A model generated the notes under the pieces. The model did not search any database and was not told where the DNA came from. It was given only the letters and a program-made list of their open reading frames with translations. The position numbers and the translations under genes are program-made. Source: a virus. From it: a stretch of 21,401 nucleotides of DNA. Location of the stretch: positions 1-21,401 of the IMG/VR virus record IMGVR_UViG_3300034013_000906; one strand, 5' to 3'. Shown here piece by piece: positions 1 through 6,711 of this stretch; within the stretch, counting starts at the first letter, position 1; each line of letters starts with the position of its first letter.

Positions 1-1896
1 TTCACCGAGGCCGCAGCCAAAGTCGGCGTGGCGTTCGATATCTCGGCCGATCAGGCTGGCGACGCGATGGCCAAGATGATGACGGGCCTTGGCATGACAC
101 TGCCCGAGGTTATCAGCCTGTCAGACGCCATGAACCACCTTTCCAACGCGCAAGCTTCCAGCGCCGCAGAGATCCTCGATGTGGTGCGCCGCGTTGGCGC
201 GATGGGCAAGCAATATGGCTTCACCGCGGAACAGACTGCGGCCTTTGGGTCAGCGATGATCGCCTCCGGCGCGCAGACTGAAGTGGCCGCCACGTCCTTC
301 ATGAACATGGGCCGCGCCCTCACGCGCGGGGCATCGGCAACGAACCGTCAGAAGGCCGCGCTTGGGCAGTTGGGCCTTGAAGCCGGGGACGTTGCAAAGC
401 GGATGCAGACGGATGCCGTCGGCACCACCATCCAGGTGATGGAGGCGATATCCAAGCTGCCTAAAGAAATGCAGGCGGCGGTTTCGTCGGATTTGTTCGG
501 CGACGAGGCGCGGGCGCTTGGTCCGCTGCTGACCAACCTGCCACTCTTGCGCGAGAGTCTCGGGCTTGTCGGCGACGAAAGCAAGTATGCCGGGTCTGCG
601 TTCAAGGAATTCGCTGCGCGGTCGGCAACCTTCCAGAACCGGATGCAGACCTTCAGAAACGTCATGTCGGCGCTGTCGATCACAATCGGCAACGCCCTGC
701 TTCCCGTGCTGACGGACATGATGGCTCGGATCGAGCCTATCATCGACATGATTTCCAAGTGGATTGAGCGAAACCCTGACCTTACGGCGGGGATTATCTC
801 GGCCACGGCGGCGATCATCGGTTTGCGTGTAGCCCTGTCGGCTCTGTCTTTCATGGGCCTGATGGGGCGCGGTGGGGCATTGTCCCTGCTTGCGGCGGGC
901 ATGAACACTGTCGGTGCTGCGGCGCTTCGCTTGGGCGGCGCAGCGCGATCCGCCATCGCCTTGCAGACAGCCCTTGGGGCAATGGCTGGCGGGCAGACTC
1001 TCGGCACCCTGTCGAAGCTGGGCATCGGGCTAAAGGCCGCTGTCATGGCCGTACCCGGCATGGGGGCGCTTGGATCGGCCCTGTCAGCCATCGGCGCGGC
1101 AATTGCCACGATCAGCGCCCCGGTCTGGGGCCTGTTCGCCGCCATAGCCGTCGCTGTCGCAGCTGCTGGCGTGGCGATCTACAAGTATTGGGACCGCATC
1201 ACCGCAACCCTCTCCGGCGTCGGGCAGGCCATTGGCGAAATCCTTGCGCCTGCGTTCGAGGCGATCCGGCCCGTGCTGGATTGGTTTGCACCTCTTGGTG
1301 ACGCCATCGCGGCGGGCTGGGAGAAGGCCGGGGAGGTGATCGGGCGGGTGGGCGAGTGGCTCGGCTCAATCTTCGCCAAGGAAGTTCTGTCAGAGGATCA
1401 GAAGGCGCAGGCCAAGCAATCCGGCTACGACTTTGTGATGAACCTTTGGAACGGCATGAAGCAGGTGATGGCCGATCTTCTGGCGTGGGTGGGAAACAAG
1501 GCGTCCGAAATCCTCGCGCCCTTCAAGGCCATGGGCGAGACGATCAAGTCGTATCTCCCCGGTGGCACCGTCACGGCGGCGAACAACCCGGCTGGCGAAT
1601 TCGAGGGGCTTGCAGGCGCCAATGCCAAGGGCGGGCCAATGTCCCCCGGCAGGACGTATCTGGTGGGGGAGCAAGGGCCGGAACTCGTGACGCCAACCCG
1701 GTCTGGCTACGTCCACCCCAACGGTTCGGGCGGAGGTAGCACCTCCATCGGTGGCGTCACGGTTCACGCGCCAATGCACTTCCACGGCGTTTCGGCAGCG
1801 GACGCGGAAGAACTGTTCCAACGGTTCAGCCGCCGCCTTTCCCAAGAACTGGGTAACGCCCTTCGCGGATCGATGTCTGACCCAATCGCGAACTGA
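1..1896 (+). CDS. Phage tail tape measure protein, TP901 family (5' end outside window)
   Basis: This protein sets tail length and occupies the tail lumen during assembly. The reading frame is open from base 1, so the gene starts upstream; the first in-window GTG (28) is not a real start. About 631 residues are visible. The first 230 residues are Ala/Gly/Met-rich helical sequence typical of the TP901 tape-measure core (for example GFTAEQTAAFGSAMIASG and LFGDEARALGPLL). A long hydrophobic, Gly/Ala-rich stretch follows at roughly residues 260-400, as expected for the membrane-interacting part. Near the C-terminus is the common tape-measure signature GGPMSPGRTYLVGEQGPELV, followed by a Gly/Ser-rich tail. 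The downstream GpU, X and D genes fit the order of P2-like tail modules. Family assignment is confident; exact length is unknown. Confidence 0.93.
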   Translation, partial: FTEAAAKVGVAFDISADQAGDAMAKMMTGLGMTLPEVISLSDAMNHLSNAQASSAAEILDVVRRVGAMGKQYGFTAEQTAAFGSAMIASGAQTEVAATSFMNMGRALTRGASATNRQKAALGQLGLEAGDVAKRMQTDAVGTTIQVMEAISKLPKEMQAAVSSDLFGDEARALGPLLTNLPLLRESLGLVGDESKYAGSAFKEFAARSATFQNRMQTFRNVMSALSITIGNALLPVLTDMMARIEPIIDMISKWIERNPDLTAGIISATAAIIGLRVALSALSFMGLMGRGGALSLLAAGMNTVGAAALRLGGAARSAIALQTALGAMAGGQTLGTLSKLGIGLKAAVMAVPGMGALGSALSAIGAAIATISAPVWGLFAAIAVAVAAAGVAIYKYWDRITATLSGVGQAIGEILAPAFEAIRPVLDWFAPLGDAIAAGWEKAGEVIGRVGEWLGSIFAKEVLSEDQKAQAKQSGYDFVMNLWNGMKQVMADLLAWVGNKASEILAPFKAMGETIKSYLPGGTVTAANNPAGEFEGLAGANAKGGPMSPGRTYLVGEQGPELVTPTRSGYVHPNGSGGGSTSIGGVTVHAPMHFHGVSAADAEELFQRFSRRLSQELGNALRGSMSDPIAN

Positions 1897-1950
1897 CGGG
1901 CGCGGGCCGCATTGCGCGGCCCCGCCGCAAATGCCTCAAGGATGCCCGCC

Positions 1951-2382
1951 ATGCTCATGATGATCGGCCCGCTGCGCTTCCAGATCGCGCCGTTCAATGC
2001 GACGGAGGTGTCGCATAGCCACACGTCGGACTTCGCTGAAAAGCCAGTGGTTGGCACCCGCCCGCCACTGGAATTCGTGGGCGAGGGTGGGGAGACATGG
2101 AACGTCCGCGCCAACCTGTTCCCGGAGCGGTTCGGGGGTGAGGCGAACCTATCCGCCCTTCAAGCCCTGCGCGCGTCCGGCAAGCCCCAATACATGATGC
2201 GCGGGGATGGCCGGCTCATGGGGTGGGTGGTGATCTCAGACGTGCGTGAGCGATCCTCGTATCTGGACCGGCAGGGCAGGGGCCGCGTGGTGGAGGTGGA
2301 TATCACCCTGCGCCGCGCGTCTAAGCCAAGCCCGACCCGCTTCTTTTCCGCGATTCAGTCCCTCGCGGCTGGCCTGTTCTGA
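1951..2382 (+). CDS. Phage tail protein, P2 GpU family
   Basis: A 143-residue protein, close to the roughly 140 residues of P2 GpU, which acts at tail completion. It begins MLMMIGPLRFQIAPFNATEV and contains KPVVGTRPPLEFVGEGGE, a pattern seen in this family, then a GWVVISDVRERSSYL segment and a basic C-terminal region. I chose ATG 1951 because AAGGA (1938-1942) lies eight bases upstream; ATG 1942 in the same frame overlaps that ribosome-binding site. It follows the tape measure gene and its stop is 7 bp before the tail X start, so the tail genes are probably co-transcribed. The family call rests on remembered sequence pattern and gene order. Confidence 0.88.
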   Translation: MLMMIGPLRFQIAPFNATEVSHSHTSDFAEKPVVGTRPPLEFVGEGGETWNVRANLFPERFGGEANLSALQALRASGKPQYMMRGDGRLMGWVVISDVRERSSYLDRQGRGRVVEVDITLRRASKPSPTRFFSAIQSLAAGLF

Positions 2383-2389
2383 GGGTGCC

Positions 2390-2623
2390 ATGCAGATCAT
2401 AGCCACCGAAGAAATCACCGTCGCCGGGGATGGCATCACGCTTTCGCGCCTGATCTGGCGGCGCTTCCGGCGCGCGGTGCCGGGGCTTGCGGAGGCGACG
2501 CTTGACGCCAACCCCGGCCTGTCCAGCCTCGGCCCCATCCTGCCGATCGGGACCGTCGTGCGCCTGCCCATCCCGCAAGACGAAAACGACACGCCGCAGC
2601 TTGATGCGATCCGGCTGTTCTGA
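2390..2623 (+). CDS. Phage tail protein X (LysM-like)
   Basis: A 77-residue protein of the P2 tail protein X family, small LysM-like baseplate/tail proteins normally found between GpU and GpD. Visible family features are LSRLIWRRFRRAVPGLAEAT, the ANPGLSSLGPILPIGTVVRL segment typical of LysM-type folds, and the end PIPQDENDTPQLDAIRLF. The start is ATG 2390, with GAGGG (2381-2385) overlapping the stop codon of the GpU gene. A longer open frame upstream (from 2246) runs inside GpU and is not used. The next start (2632) lies 8 bp after the stop. Confidence 0.9.
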   Translation: MQIIATEEITVAGDGITLSRLIWRRFRRAVPGLAEATLDANPGLSSLGPILPIGTVVRLPIPQDENDTPQLDAIRLF

Positions 2624-2631
2624 GGTCCACC

Positions 2632-3630
2632 ATGCAAGCGAAGTGCGATATCCTCATTGCCGGGGCCAGTATCCTGTCGGCTCTCGGCAGGCGGTTGATA
2701 TCTGTTAGCGTCACGCTCCCGGCAGACGGGCAGGCAAGCAGCGCGACATTGACCATAGACGATACCGATGGCGCGGTGATCCTCCCGAAACTCGGCCGCC
2801 CCATTGCTGTCCTCTTGGGCTGGCAACCTGGGGGCATCCGGCCTGTGTTCGCCGGGACTGTTGACGAAGTGCGATCATCAGGCGGGCGGTCCGGCAGGAT
2901 CCTCAATATCAGCGCCAAAGGCTTTGACGCCACAGGCGCGGCGAAGGGCCAGCAGCGCAGGCATTGGGACGACAAGACGGTCAAGACCATCCTGCAGGAC
3001 GCGGCCAAGGACGCGGGGATCGACGCTGTGTCAGTTGACCCTGCTCTGGCCGACAAGGTGATCGACTACTTTTCCATGATGGATGAAAGCTTCCTCGCCA
3101 TGGGGCGGCGGCTGGCCAAGGAGGTCGGCGGTCACTTCAGGGTGGAGGGCGAGAAGGCCGTCATGTCCAAGCGCGGGGCAACCTATGCACCAATCGTCAT
3201 GGCATCGTGGGGTCTCAATCTCCACACGTGGGATATCCGCCCAACTTCTTCCCGCGATCTTTATGGCAAGGTCAAAGCCCCTTGGTATGACAAGAAGGCG
3301 GCGAAGTGGGATGCGGTCGAGGTCGATACAGGCCTCGAATCCACCGCGGTCCTGACCCTCCGTGAAACCAGCGCCACCAAAGAGGAGGCGCAGCGGCGCG
3401 CAGACGCCCGCGCCGAGACGGTGAAGCAATCGGCGGGCGAGGGAAGCGTGACCATCGAAGGTGACACCGGGGCCGTGCCTGACGGCTTGTGCCTTGTCAC
3501 CGGAACCAGACCCGGCATCGACGGCACCTATCGCATCGCCTCCGTGACTCACAGCTACAGCCGATCCGGCTTCACCACAGACATTCAGCTTTCGCAGCCT
3601 CAAGGCGGCGCGGGCAAAGACAGCCGATAG
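2632..3630 (+). CDS. Phage late control gene D protein (GpD-like tail/baseplate protein)
   Basis: A 332-residue protein of the phage GPD family, which forms the hub/tail-tip region in P2-like tails; the name 'late control' is historical. Visible features include an N-terminal beta-rich domain (SVTLPADGQASSATLTIDDT), the GWQPGGIRPVFAGTVDEV segment, a central ILNISAKGFDATGAAKGQQR stretch, and the DYFSMMDESFLAMGRRLAKE helix found in this family. The C-terminal part ends in a beta-rich YRIASVTHSYSRSGFTTDIQ segment. It is somewhat shorter than P2 GpD (about 387 residues). The start is ATG 2632 with GAGG overlapping the previous stop. It closes the tail module; lysis genes begin 12 bp later. Confidence 0.92.
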   Translation: MQAKCDILIAGASILSALGRRLISVSVTLPADGQASSATLTIDDTDGAVILPKLGRPIAVLLGWQPGGIRPVFAGTVDEVRSSGGRSGRILNISAKGFDATGAAKGQQRRHWDDKTVKTILQDAAKDAGIDAVSVDPALADKVIDYFSMMDESFLAMGRRLAKEVGGHFRVEGEKAVMSKRGATYAPIVMASWGLNLHTWDIRPTSSRDLYGKVKAPWYDKKAAKWDAVEVDTGLESTAVLTLRETSATKEEAQRRADARAETVKQSAGEGSVTIEGDTGAVPDGLCLVTGTRPGIDGTYRIASVTHSYSRSGFTTDIQLSQPQGGAGKDSR

Positions 3631-3642
3631 GAGGCCTCCGAA

Positions 3643-3990
3643 TTGGACCAGAACGATCCGAACCTCCTGCGGGAGGTCTTTTCCCCATTGGCTGCGGCCC
3701 TTGCCTTCTTCGGCGGTCTTGGCGGTCTCGTCCGGGCGCTGGTGCTGCGTGTGAGTTGGCGCGAGACGATCCGCGTGATTGTTGTCGGCATGATCACGGC
3801 CTTCGGGCTTGGCACCCTGTCGCCCTACGTCCTGCGCTTCCTGATCGGAGATCTGCCGGAGGGCTTGGGTTCAACCCTCGGCGTTCTCTGCGCGTCCGCC
3901 TTCCTGGTCGGCCTGATCAGCGTTGCGCTGGTCGAGCGGTTTATCACGCGCACTCAGGCAGAGGATCACGACAATGGACCGACTGCGTAA
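3643..3990 (+). CDS. Putative holin (three-segment membrane protein, TTG start)
   Basis: A 115-residue protein with three likely membrane segments: around residues 13-36 (PLAAALAFFGGLGGLVRALVL), 43-67 (IRVIVVGMITAFGLGTLS) and 78-98 (LGVLCASAFLVGLISVALV), and a charged tail. It lies directly before the endolysin, where holins or other pore-forming lysis proteins are normally encoded, so this role is inferred from topology and position rather than from a specific family match. The start is TTG 3643, supported by GGAGG (3630-3634) eight bases upstream; a weak start would suit a lysis-timing gene. Its 3' end overlaps the next small membrane ORF by 17 bp. Confidence 0.7.
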   Translation: MDQNDPNLLREVFSPLAAALAFFGGLGGLVRALVLRVSWRETIRVIVVGMITAFGLGTLSPYVLRFLIGDLPEGLGSTLGVLCASAFLVGLISVALVERFITRTQAEDHDNGPTA

Positions 3991-4102
3991 GATCGGCATC
4001 CGCCGGGCGAAGAGACGCCCCTGCGATGATTTCTGGCACACGATCCGATGGGGCGGCGTCATTGCCGCCCTTTTGTTCTTGATCCTCCCCCGCATCATCT
4101 GA
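3974..4102 (+). CDS. Small single-pass membrane protein in the lysis cassette
   Basis: A 42-residue ORF: MDRLRKIGIRRAKRRP, then CDDFWHTIRWGG and a hydrophobic C-terminus VIAALLFLILPRII. The strongly basic N-terminus and one C-terminal membrane segment predict a cytoplasm-facing tail and a single anchor. It overlaps the holin candidate by 17 bp in another frame, has GAGGA (3961-3965) about eight bases upstream of its ATG, and stops 9 bp before the endolysin start, so it fits the operon. It could be a second holin component, an antiholin or a pinholin-like protein; no family is recognised. It is too short for most gene finders. Confidence 0.6.
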   Translation: MDRLRKIGIRRAKRRPCDDFWHTIRWGGVIAALLFLILPRII

Positions 4103-4111
4103 GGTGTAGCG

Positions 4112-4612
4112 ATGAAACTCCCAACCGTCCCGTGGGTCACGGAACTGCAATCCGTCCTTGGCCTCCACGAGGTCCGCGACCGCGCCAAACTATCCGCATG
4201 GCTCCGCTCCGACGGCAAGACGCTGGGCGACCCGTCCAAGCAGCCCTGGTGTGGTGACGCGGTGGACACTGCCATTGCCCGTGCCATGCCCTCCGAACCC
4301 CGCCCCGGCGCGCTGGGAGAAAACCCATACTGGGCGCGCAACTGGGCGCTGTTCGGTGTGTCCTGCCCGCCGTCCTACGGCTGCATCGGCGTGTTCGTCC
4401 GCGACGGCGGCGGTCATGTCGGCTTCATCGTTGGCGAGGACGCGACCCACTACCACGTTCTCGGCGGCAATCAGGGCAATACGGTTTCCGTGGTCCGGAT
4501 CGACAAGAAGCGGTGCATCGGAACCCGCTGGCCGTCCACAAGCAAAGACCGCCGCGCGCCCCTGCCGCGCATGTCGCCAAAGGCTGCTGGCGTCTCAACG
4601 AATGAGGCGTGA
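4112..4612 (+). CDS. Endolysin, NlpC/P60-like amidase (TIGR02594-type)
   Basis: A 166-residue peptidoglycan hydrolase candidate. The layout matches TIGR02594-type papain-fold lysins: a catalytic Cys in PWCGDAV (Cys47), a His in GGGHVGFI (His102) and a polar residue in VLGGNQGN (Asn120/Gln121). There is no signal peptide or membrane anchor, so it would need the upstream holin candidate to reach the wall. The C-terminal 25 residues are basic and Pro-rich. The start is ATG 4112 with GAGGTG (4101-4106) overlapping the previous stop. It is followed at once by the Rz/Rz1-type pair, giving a complete Gram-negative lysis cassette. Confidence 0.87.
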   Translation: MKLPTVPWVTELQSVLGLHEVRDRAKLSAWLRSDGKTLGDPSKQPWCGDAVDTAIARAMPSEPRPGALGENPYWARNWALFGVSCPPSYGCIGVFVRDGGGHVGFIVGEDATHYHVLGGNQGNTVSVVRIDKKRCIGTRWPSTSKDRRAPLPRMSPKAAGVSTNEA

Positions 4613-4613
4613 C

Positions 4614-4922
4614 GTGGCGGCGATCCTCAAGCACTGGCGATTGATCGCGCTGGCCGTCGTGATCCTTGCCGCCTTCCTGTCTGGTTTGCGGTTGGGTTCG
4701 GAATACCAGCTGGGCCGCCAAGCCCGCGACGAAGCCGCGCGTCTGGCCGAAGAAGCCGACAGCGCAAAAGCCCGCAACCGCGCCGAAGCCCTGCGCCTGA
4801 TCCAAAGGGCCGAGGCAGAGGCAACCTACAGGAGTATCACAGATGAAGCCCGTGCCGATCCTGACGGCGCTCTGCCTGCTATCGGCATGCGGGACGCCGA
4901 GCGTCTCAACGCCATCCGCTGA
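4614..4922 (+). CDS. Rz-like inner-membrane spanin subunit
   Basis: About 102 residues. It has an N-terminal membrane anchor (HWRLIALAVVILAAFLSGLR) followed by a charged, Ala/Glu/Arg-rich helix (QARDEAARLAEEADSAKARN and AEALRLIQRAEAEA) that should form a periplasmic coiled coil. This is the usual inner-membrane spanin layout, needed for fusing inner and outer membranes at the last step of lysis. GTG 4614, two bases after the endolysin stop and with GAGG at 4604-4607, is my preferred start; ATG 4602 in the same frame is the alternative and overlaps the endolysin. The Rz1-type gene is embedded in its 3' end in another frame, which supports the call. Confidence 0.75.
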   Translation: MAAILKHWRLIALAVVILAAFLSGLRLGSEYQLGRQARDEAARLAEEADSAKARNRAEALRLIQRAEAEATYRSITDEARADPDGALPAIGMRDAERLNAIR

Positions 4923-5091
4923 TCAGGTACCGCCGAGCCTGACAATCCCATGCGACGGCCCTCGGTGGGTGCCTGAGCGTGACCTGTCCCGCGCTGAGGC
5001 TGTGCCAATCTGGCTTGCGGATCGACAGGCCCTCGTTGAGTGCGGCTCCCGACACGGGGCCTTGGTCAGCGCCATCACACCAGCGCCTTAA
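4843..5091 (+). CDS. Rz1-like outer-membrane spanin lipoprotein
   Basis: An 82-residue protein with a short signal sequence and a lipobox: MKPVPILTALCLLSAC, lipidated Cys16. The mature part is Pro/Ser-rich at first (GTPSVSTPSADQVPPSL). It starts inside the Rz-like gene and overlaps it by 80 bp in a different frame, which is the classical nested Rz/Rz1 arrangement. ATG 4843 has AGGAG (4830-4834) eight bases upstream. The mature lipoprotein would sit in the outer membrane and contact the Rz-like coiled coil across the periplasm. It is the last gene before the terminator at 5102-5139. Confidence 0.78.
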   Translation: MKPVPILTALCLLSACGTPSVSTPSADQVPPSLTIPCDGPRWVPERDLSRAEAVPIWLADRQALVECGSRHGALVSAITPAP

Positions 5092-5101
5092 GCGCCCATA
5101 T

Positions 5102-5139
5102 AGCCCCCCCGTCCGGTGATCCCGGGCGGGGGGCTTTTT
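5102..5139 (+). terminator. Rho-independent terminator of the late (tail/lysis) transcript
   Basis: AGCCCCCC (5102-5109) pairs with GGGGGGCT (5128-5135), with further G/C-rich sequence in the loop, followed by a T-rich run continuing as TTTTTGTTTTT to about 5145. It begins 11 bp after the spanin stop. Confidence 0.9.
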
Positions 5140-5210
5140 GTTTTTCTGGGCCTGTGCTATCCATCGTGCAAGGAACAGGGCCACGCCGAGACCTGACGGA
5201 CGCCGCGAGG

Positions 5211-5367
5211 AGCGGGCCGGGATTCAGTGGCAGGACTGGCAGACTAAACCGGAACCCGCGGCTGGATCGTAAGCCACTGTGGTAATCCGGGCCGAGGGGA
5301 GCCCGTGCCGCAAGCGCAGATGCGACGGTGAAGCCGAAAGGTGCCTTCTGCGAAGCGGGCCGGGATT
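5211..5367. repeat. 14-bp direct repeat AGCGGGCCGGGATT, two copies 143 bp apart
   Basis: Exact copies lie at 5211-5224 and 5354-5367. The first is part of the long-range stem with AATCC at 5284-5288; the second is the left arm of the hairpin at 5355-5382. Because both copies can pair with CCCGGCCCGC (5373-5382), alternative structures are possible. Confidence 0.8.
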
Positions 5368-5382
5368 GATCACCCGGCCCGC
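5355..5382. other. 10-bp perfect hairpin overlapping the integrase stop codon
   Basis: GCGGGCCGGG (5355-5364) pairs with CCCGGCCCGC (5373-5382) across an 8-base loop that contains the integrase stop codon (5370-5372). No U-run follows on either strand, so it is not a standard terminator; it could be an RNA-processing or mRNA-stability element for the integrase transcript. Confidence 0.6.
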
Positions 5383-6440
5383 GTCAACTTCTCCAGCCAA
5401 GGCCATCCCGCCCACTTATCGCCCGTCGCGCGCAGGTGGGCGTAACGTTGTAGGCTAGACCAGCTGCGGTGGCCGGAGACGCTTGCGGCTTGCGGGATCG
5501 TCCTGCCCATCTCGAACAGGCGCGACACGCCTTCGTGGCGCAAGTCGTGGAAGTGTAGATCCTCGATGGCCAGCACCTTGCAGGCGCGGGTGAAGGCGGC
5601 GCTCACGGCATCGGTCGAGAAGGGGAAGATCCTTGGGTCTGTCTTGGGCATGGCGCGGGCGATGCGCTCGGCTTCGGGGGGCAGATCGACCCAGACGTTG
5701 TTGCCTGCCTTTTCGCCGGGGTGCTTCATGTCGCGGACCAAAACCCGGCCCTCCTCCAGATCGGCCCATGTGATGCGCAGGCACTCCTCAAGGCGGCGGG
5801 TTGAGAACATCGCGAACCCGGCGACCATGTGCATTGGCAGGGCGTTGCGGCGGTGTGACCGCGTGACGAAGACATCCATCAGGCGGTTCATTTCATCTAT
5901 GGTCGGGCGGCGGTCGCGCTTGCCGGATTTGGACACGGCCCCGAGGCGCTTCAGGGCGTCCATGGCCTTCGCCATTTCTGCTGGCTCAAGGCGCATGCCC
6001 CACGCGGTGTTGGCGACCCGGAAAACGGCGGACAGGTGGGACAGGTAGTTCATCACCGTCTGCGGCTTGCGCTCGGCCCCAAGGCGGCTGGCGTAGGCGA
6101 CAATCTCGCGGCTGGTGATCTGTTCGCAGTCCATCCCTGCGATACTGTCGCGCCGGATCGCGTCGAGAACCTGGGCCTTGGTGCGGCCGATCTCTTTGCG
6201 GCTGGCCTTCAGGTATTTGTCGATCGCATCATCCAGCGTCCCCGAAGGGTGCATGGCCGCGTCCAGCGCACCGGGGAGGGCTAGTTCCGCCTCTTTCCGC
6301 TTGGCCCATGAGCGCGCGTCCTTTTCCTTGTCGAAGGTCTGTGCGGTGGTGTAGATCACCCGCCCATTGCGCTTGATCTTGATCTGCGCGGTATAGGCTG
6401 TTGAGCCATCTTTTCGGACGCGTGGGTTGATGGTCGCCAT
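5370..6440 (-). CDS. int: Site-specific tyrosine recombinase (phage integrase)
   Basis: A 356-residue integrase that would insert and excise the phage at its attachment site. The N-terminus is an arm-binding-like domain (MATINPRVRKDGSTAYTAQI), followed by a core-binding helical domain (about 65-165) and the catalytic domain. Visible catalytic residues are Arg in FSTRRLEEC (215/216), Lys239 in DMKHPGEK, His298 and Arg301 in HFHDLRHEG, His324 in SGHRSW and the nucleophile Tyr333 in LQRYAHL. All are present, so the enzyme looks intact. ATG 6440 is the start. The gene is separated from the upstream early operon by a terminator (6641-6675), implying its own promoter in 6441-6640. The stop codon lies inside a perfect hairpin. 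Confidence 0.95.
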   Translation of the reverse strand: MATINPRVRKDGSTAYTAQIKIKRNGRVIYTTAQTFDKEKDARSWAKRKEAELALPGALDAAMHPSGTLDDAIDKYLKASRKEIGRTKAQVLDAIRRDSIAGMDCEQITSREIVAYASRLGAERKPQTVMNYLSHLSAVFRVANTAWGMRLEPAEMAKAMDALKRLGAVSKSGKRDRRPTIDEMNRLMDVFVTRSHRRNALPMHMVAGFAMFSTRRLEECLRITWADLEEGRVLVRDMKHPGEKAGNNVWVDLPPEAERIARAMPKTDPRIFPFSTDAVSAAFTRACKVLAIEDLHFHDLRHEGVSRLFEMGRTIPQAASVSGHRSWSSLQRYAHLRATGDKWAGWPWLEKLTRAG

Positions 6441-6465
6441 CGGTGCTACAGACCTCAGAATCGGG

Positions 6466-6478
6466 CCTACAATGTAGG
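6466..6478. promoter_or_regulatory. Palindrome CCTACA-A-TGTAGG upstream of integrase (candidate operator)
   Basis: A perfect 6-bp inverted repeat around one base, 26 bp upstream of the integrase start codon in the likely promoter/leader region. A related GCTACAG occurs at 6445-6451. It may bind a regulator of integrase expression or the recombinase itself; the protein partner is unknown. The 6441-6640 region is more AT-rich than its surroundings and holds no credible gene. Confidence 0.45.
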
Positions 6479-6640
6479 ACTGAACCTGTGGAAACGCACA
6501 ATAACGGATTCAGACTAACAAGAACGTAACGGAAACGACAAAGTGCAAGCTGCTGATAACTCAGAAAAACATAATGTTTCCAATGCCTTCCGTCTGTCGG
6601 TTGCACCGATGATGGACTGTCCCGCGATTTCCGGAAAAAC

Positions 6641-6675
6641 AAAGCAGGGCAACCTCTTACGGCTCCCTGCTTTTT
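6641..6675. terminator. Bidirectional Rho-independent terminator between early operon and integrase
   Basis: AAAGCAGGG (6641-6649) pairs perfectly with CCCTGCTTT (6665-6673). A T-run follows on the plus strand (6671-6675), and on the minus strand the complement of the A-rich 6635-6643 gives TTTGTTTTT. In the minus direction it would end the long early transcript 37 bp after its last gene, insulating the integrase. Confidence 0.85.
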
Positions 6676-6711
6676 CTGTAGCCCAGACGTAGCCCCGAAG
6701 TCGGTCCAGTC

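Larger units (their letters stand above)
5205..5385. other. Structured non-coding region between lysis genes and integrase; possible attP or RNA element
   Basis: No convincing gene lies between the terminator and the integrase end. The segment is unusually self-complementary. CAGTGGC (5225-5231) pairs perfectly with GCCACTG (5273-5279), and this stem extends through GGATT (5220-5224) with AATCC (5284-5288) after a four-base bulge. Inside are smaller stems: CTGG 5236-5239 with CCGG 5249-5252, and GGCT with AGCC around 5260-5275. A perfect 10-bp hairpin closes the region (5355-5382). Position next to the integrase makes it a natural place for the phage attachment site and arm-type binding sites; the long-range stems also allow a structured RNA. 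Which strand, if any, is transcribed cannot be told. Confidence 0.45.

Noticed and set aside
348-1145. 265-codon minus-strand frame opposite the tape measure gene
   Set aside because: Arg/Pro/Ala/Ser-rich shadow translation of a well-recognised gene; no ribosome-binding site or family.
5211-5290. Possible tRNA or tRNA-like gene
   Set aside because: GATTCAGTGGCAG looks like a D-arm, but no 7-base anticodon loop with T33 and no TTCGAAT-type T-arm can be placed.
5240-5350. Cobalamin-riboswitch-like pieces (GCCACTG, CCGGG, AAGCCGAAAGG in similar order)
   Set aside because: The order loosely resembles the family, but key boxes such as GGGAAGGC and the full AGCC-x-GGAGACC end are missing, and no B12-related gene follows. 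A chance likeness in a GC-rich structured region is more likely.
6229-6642. Minus-strand 137-codon frame upstream of the integrase
   Set aside because: It overlaps the integrase 5' part in another frame and runs through an AT-rich promoter-like region and up to the terminator.
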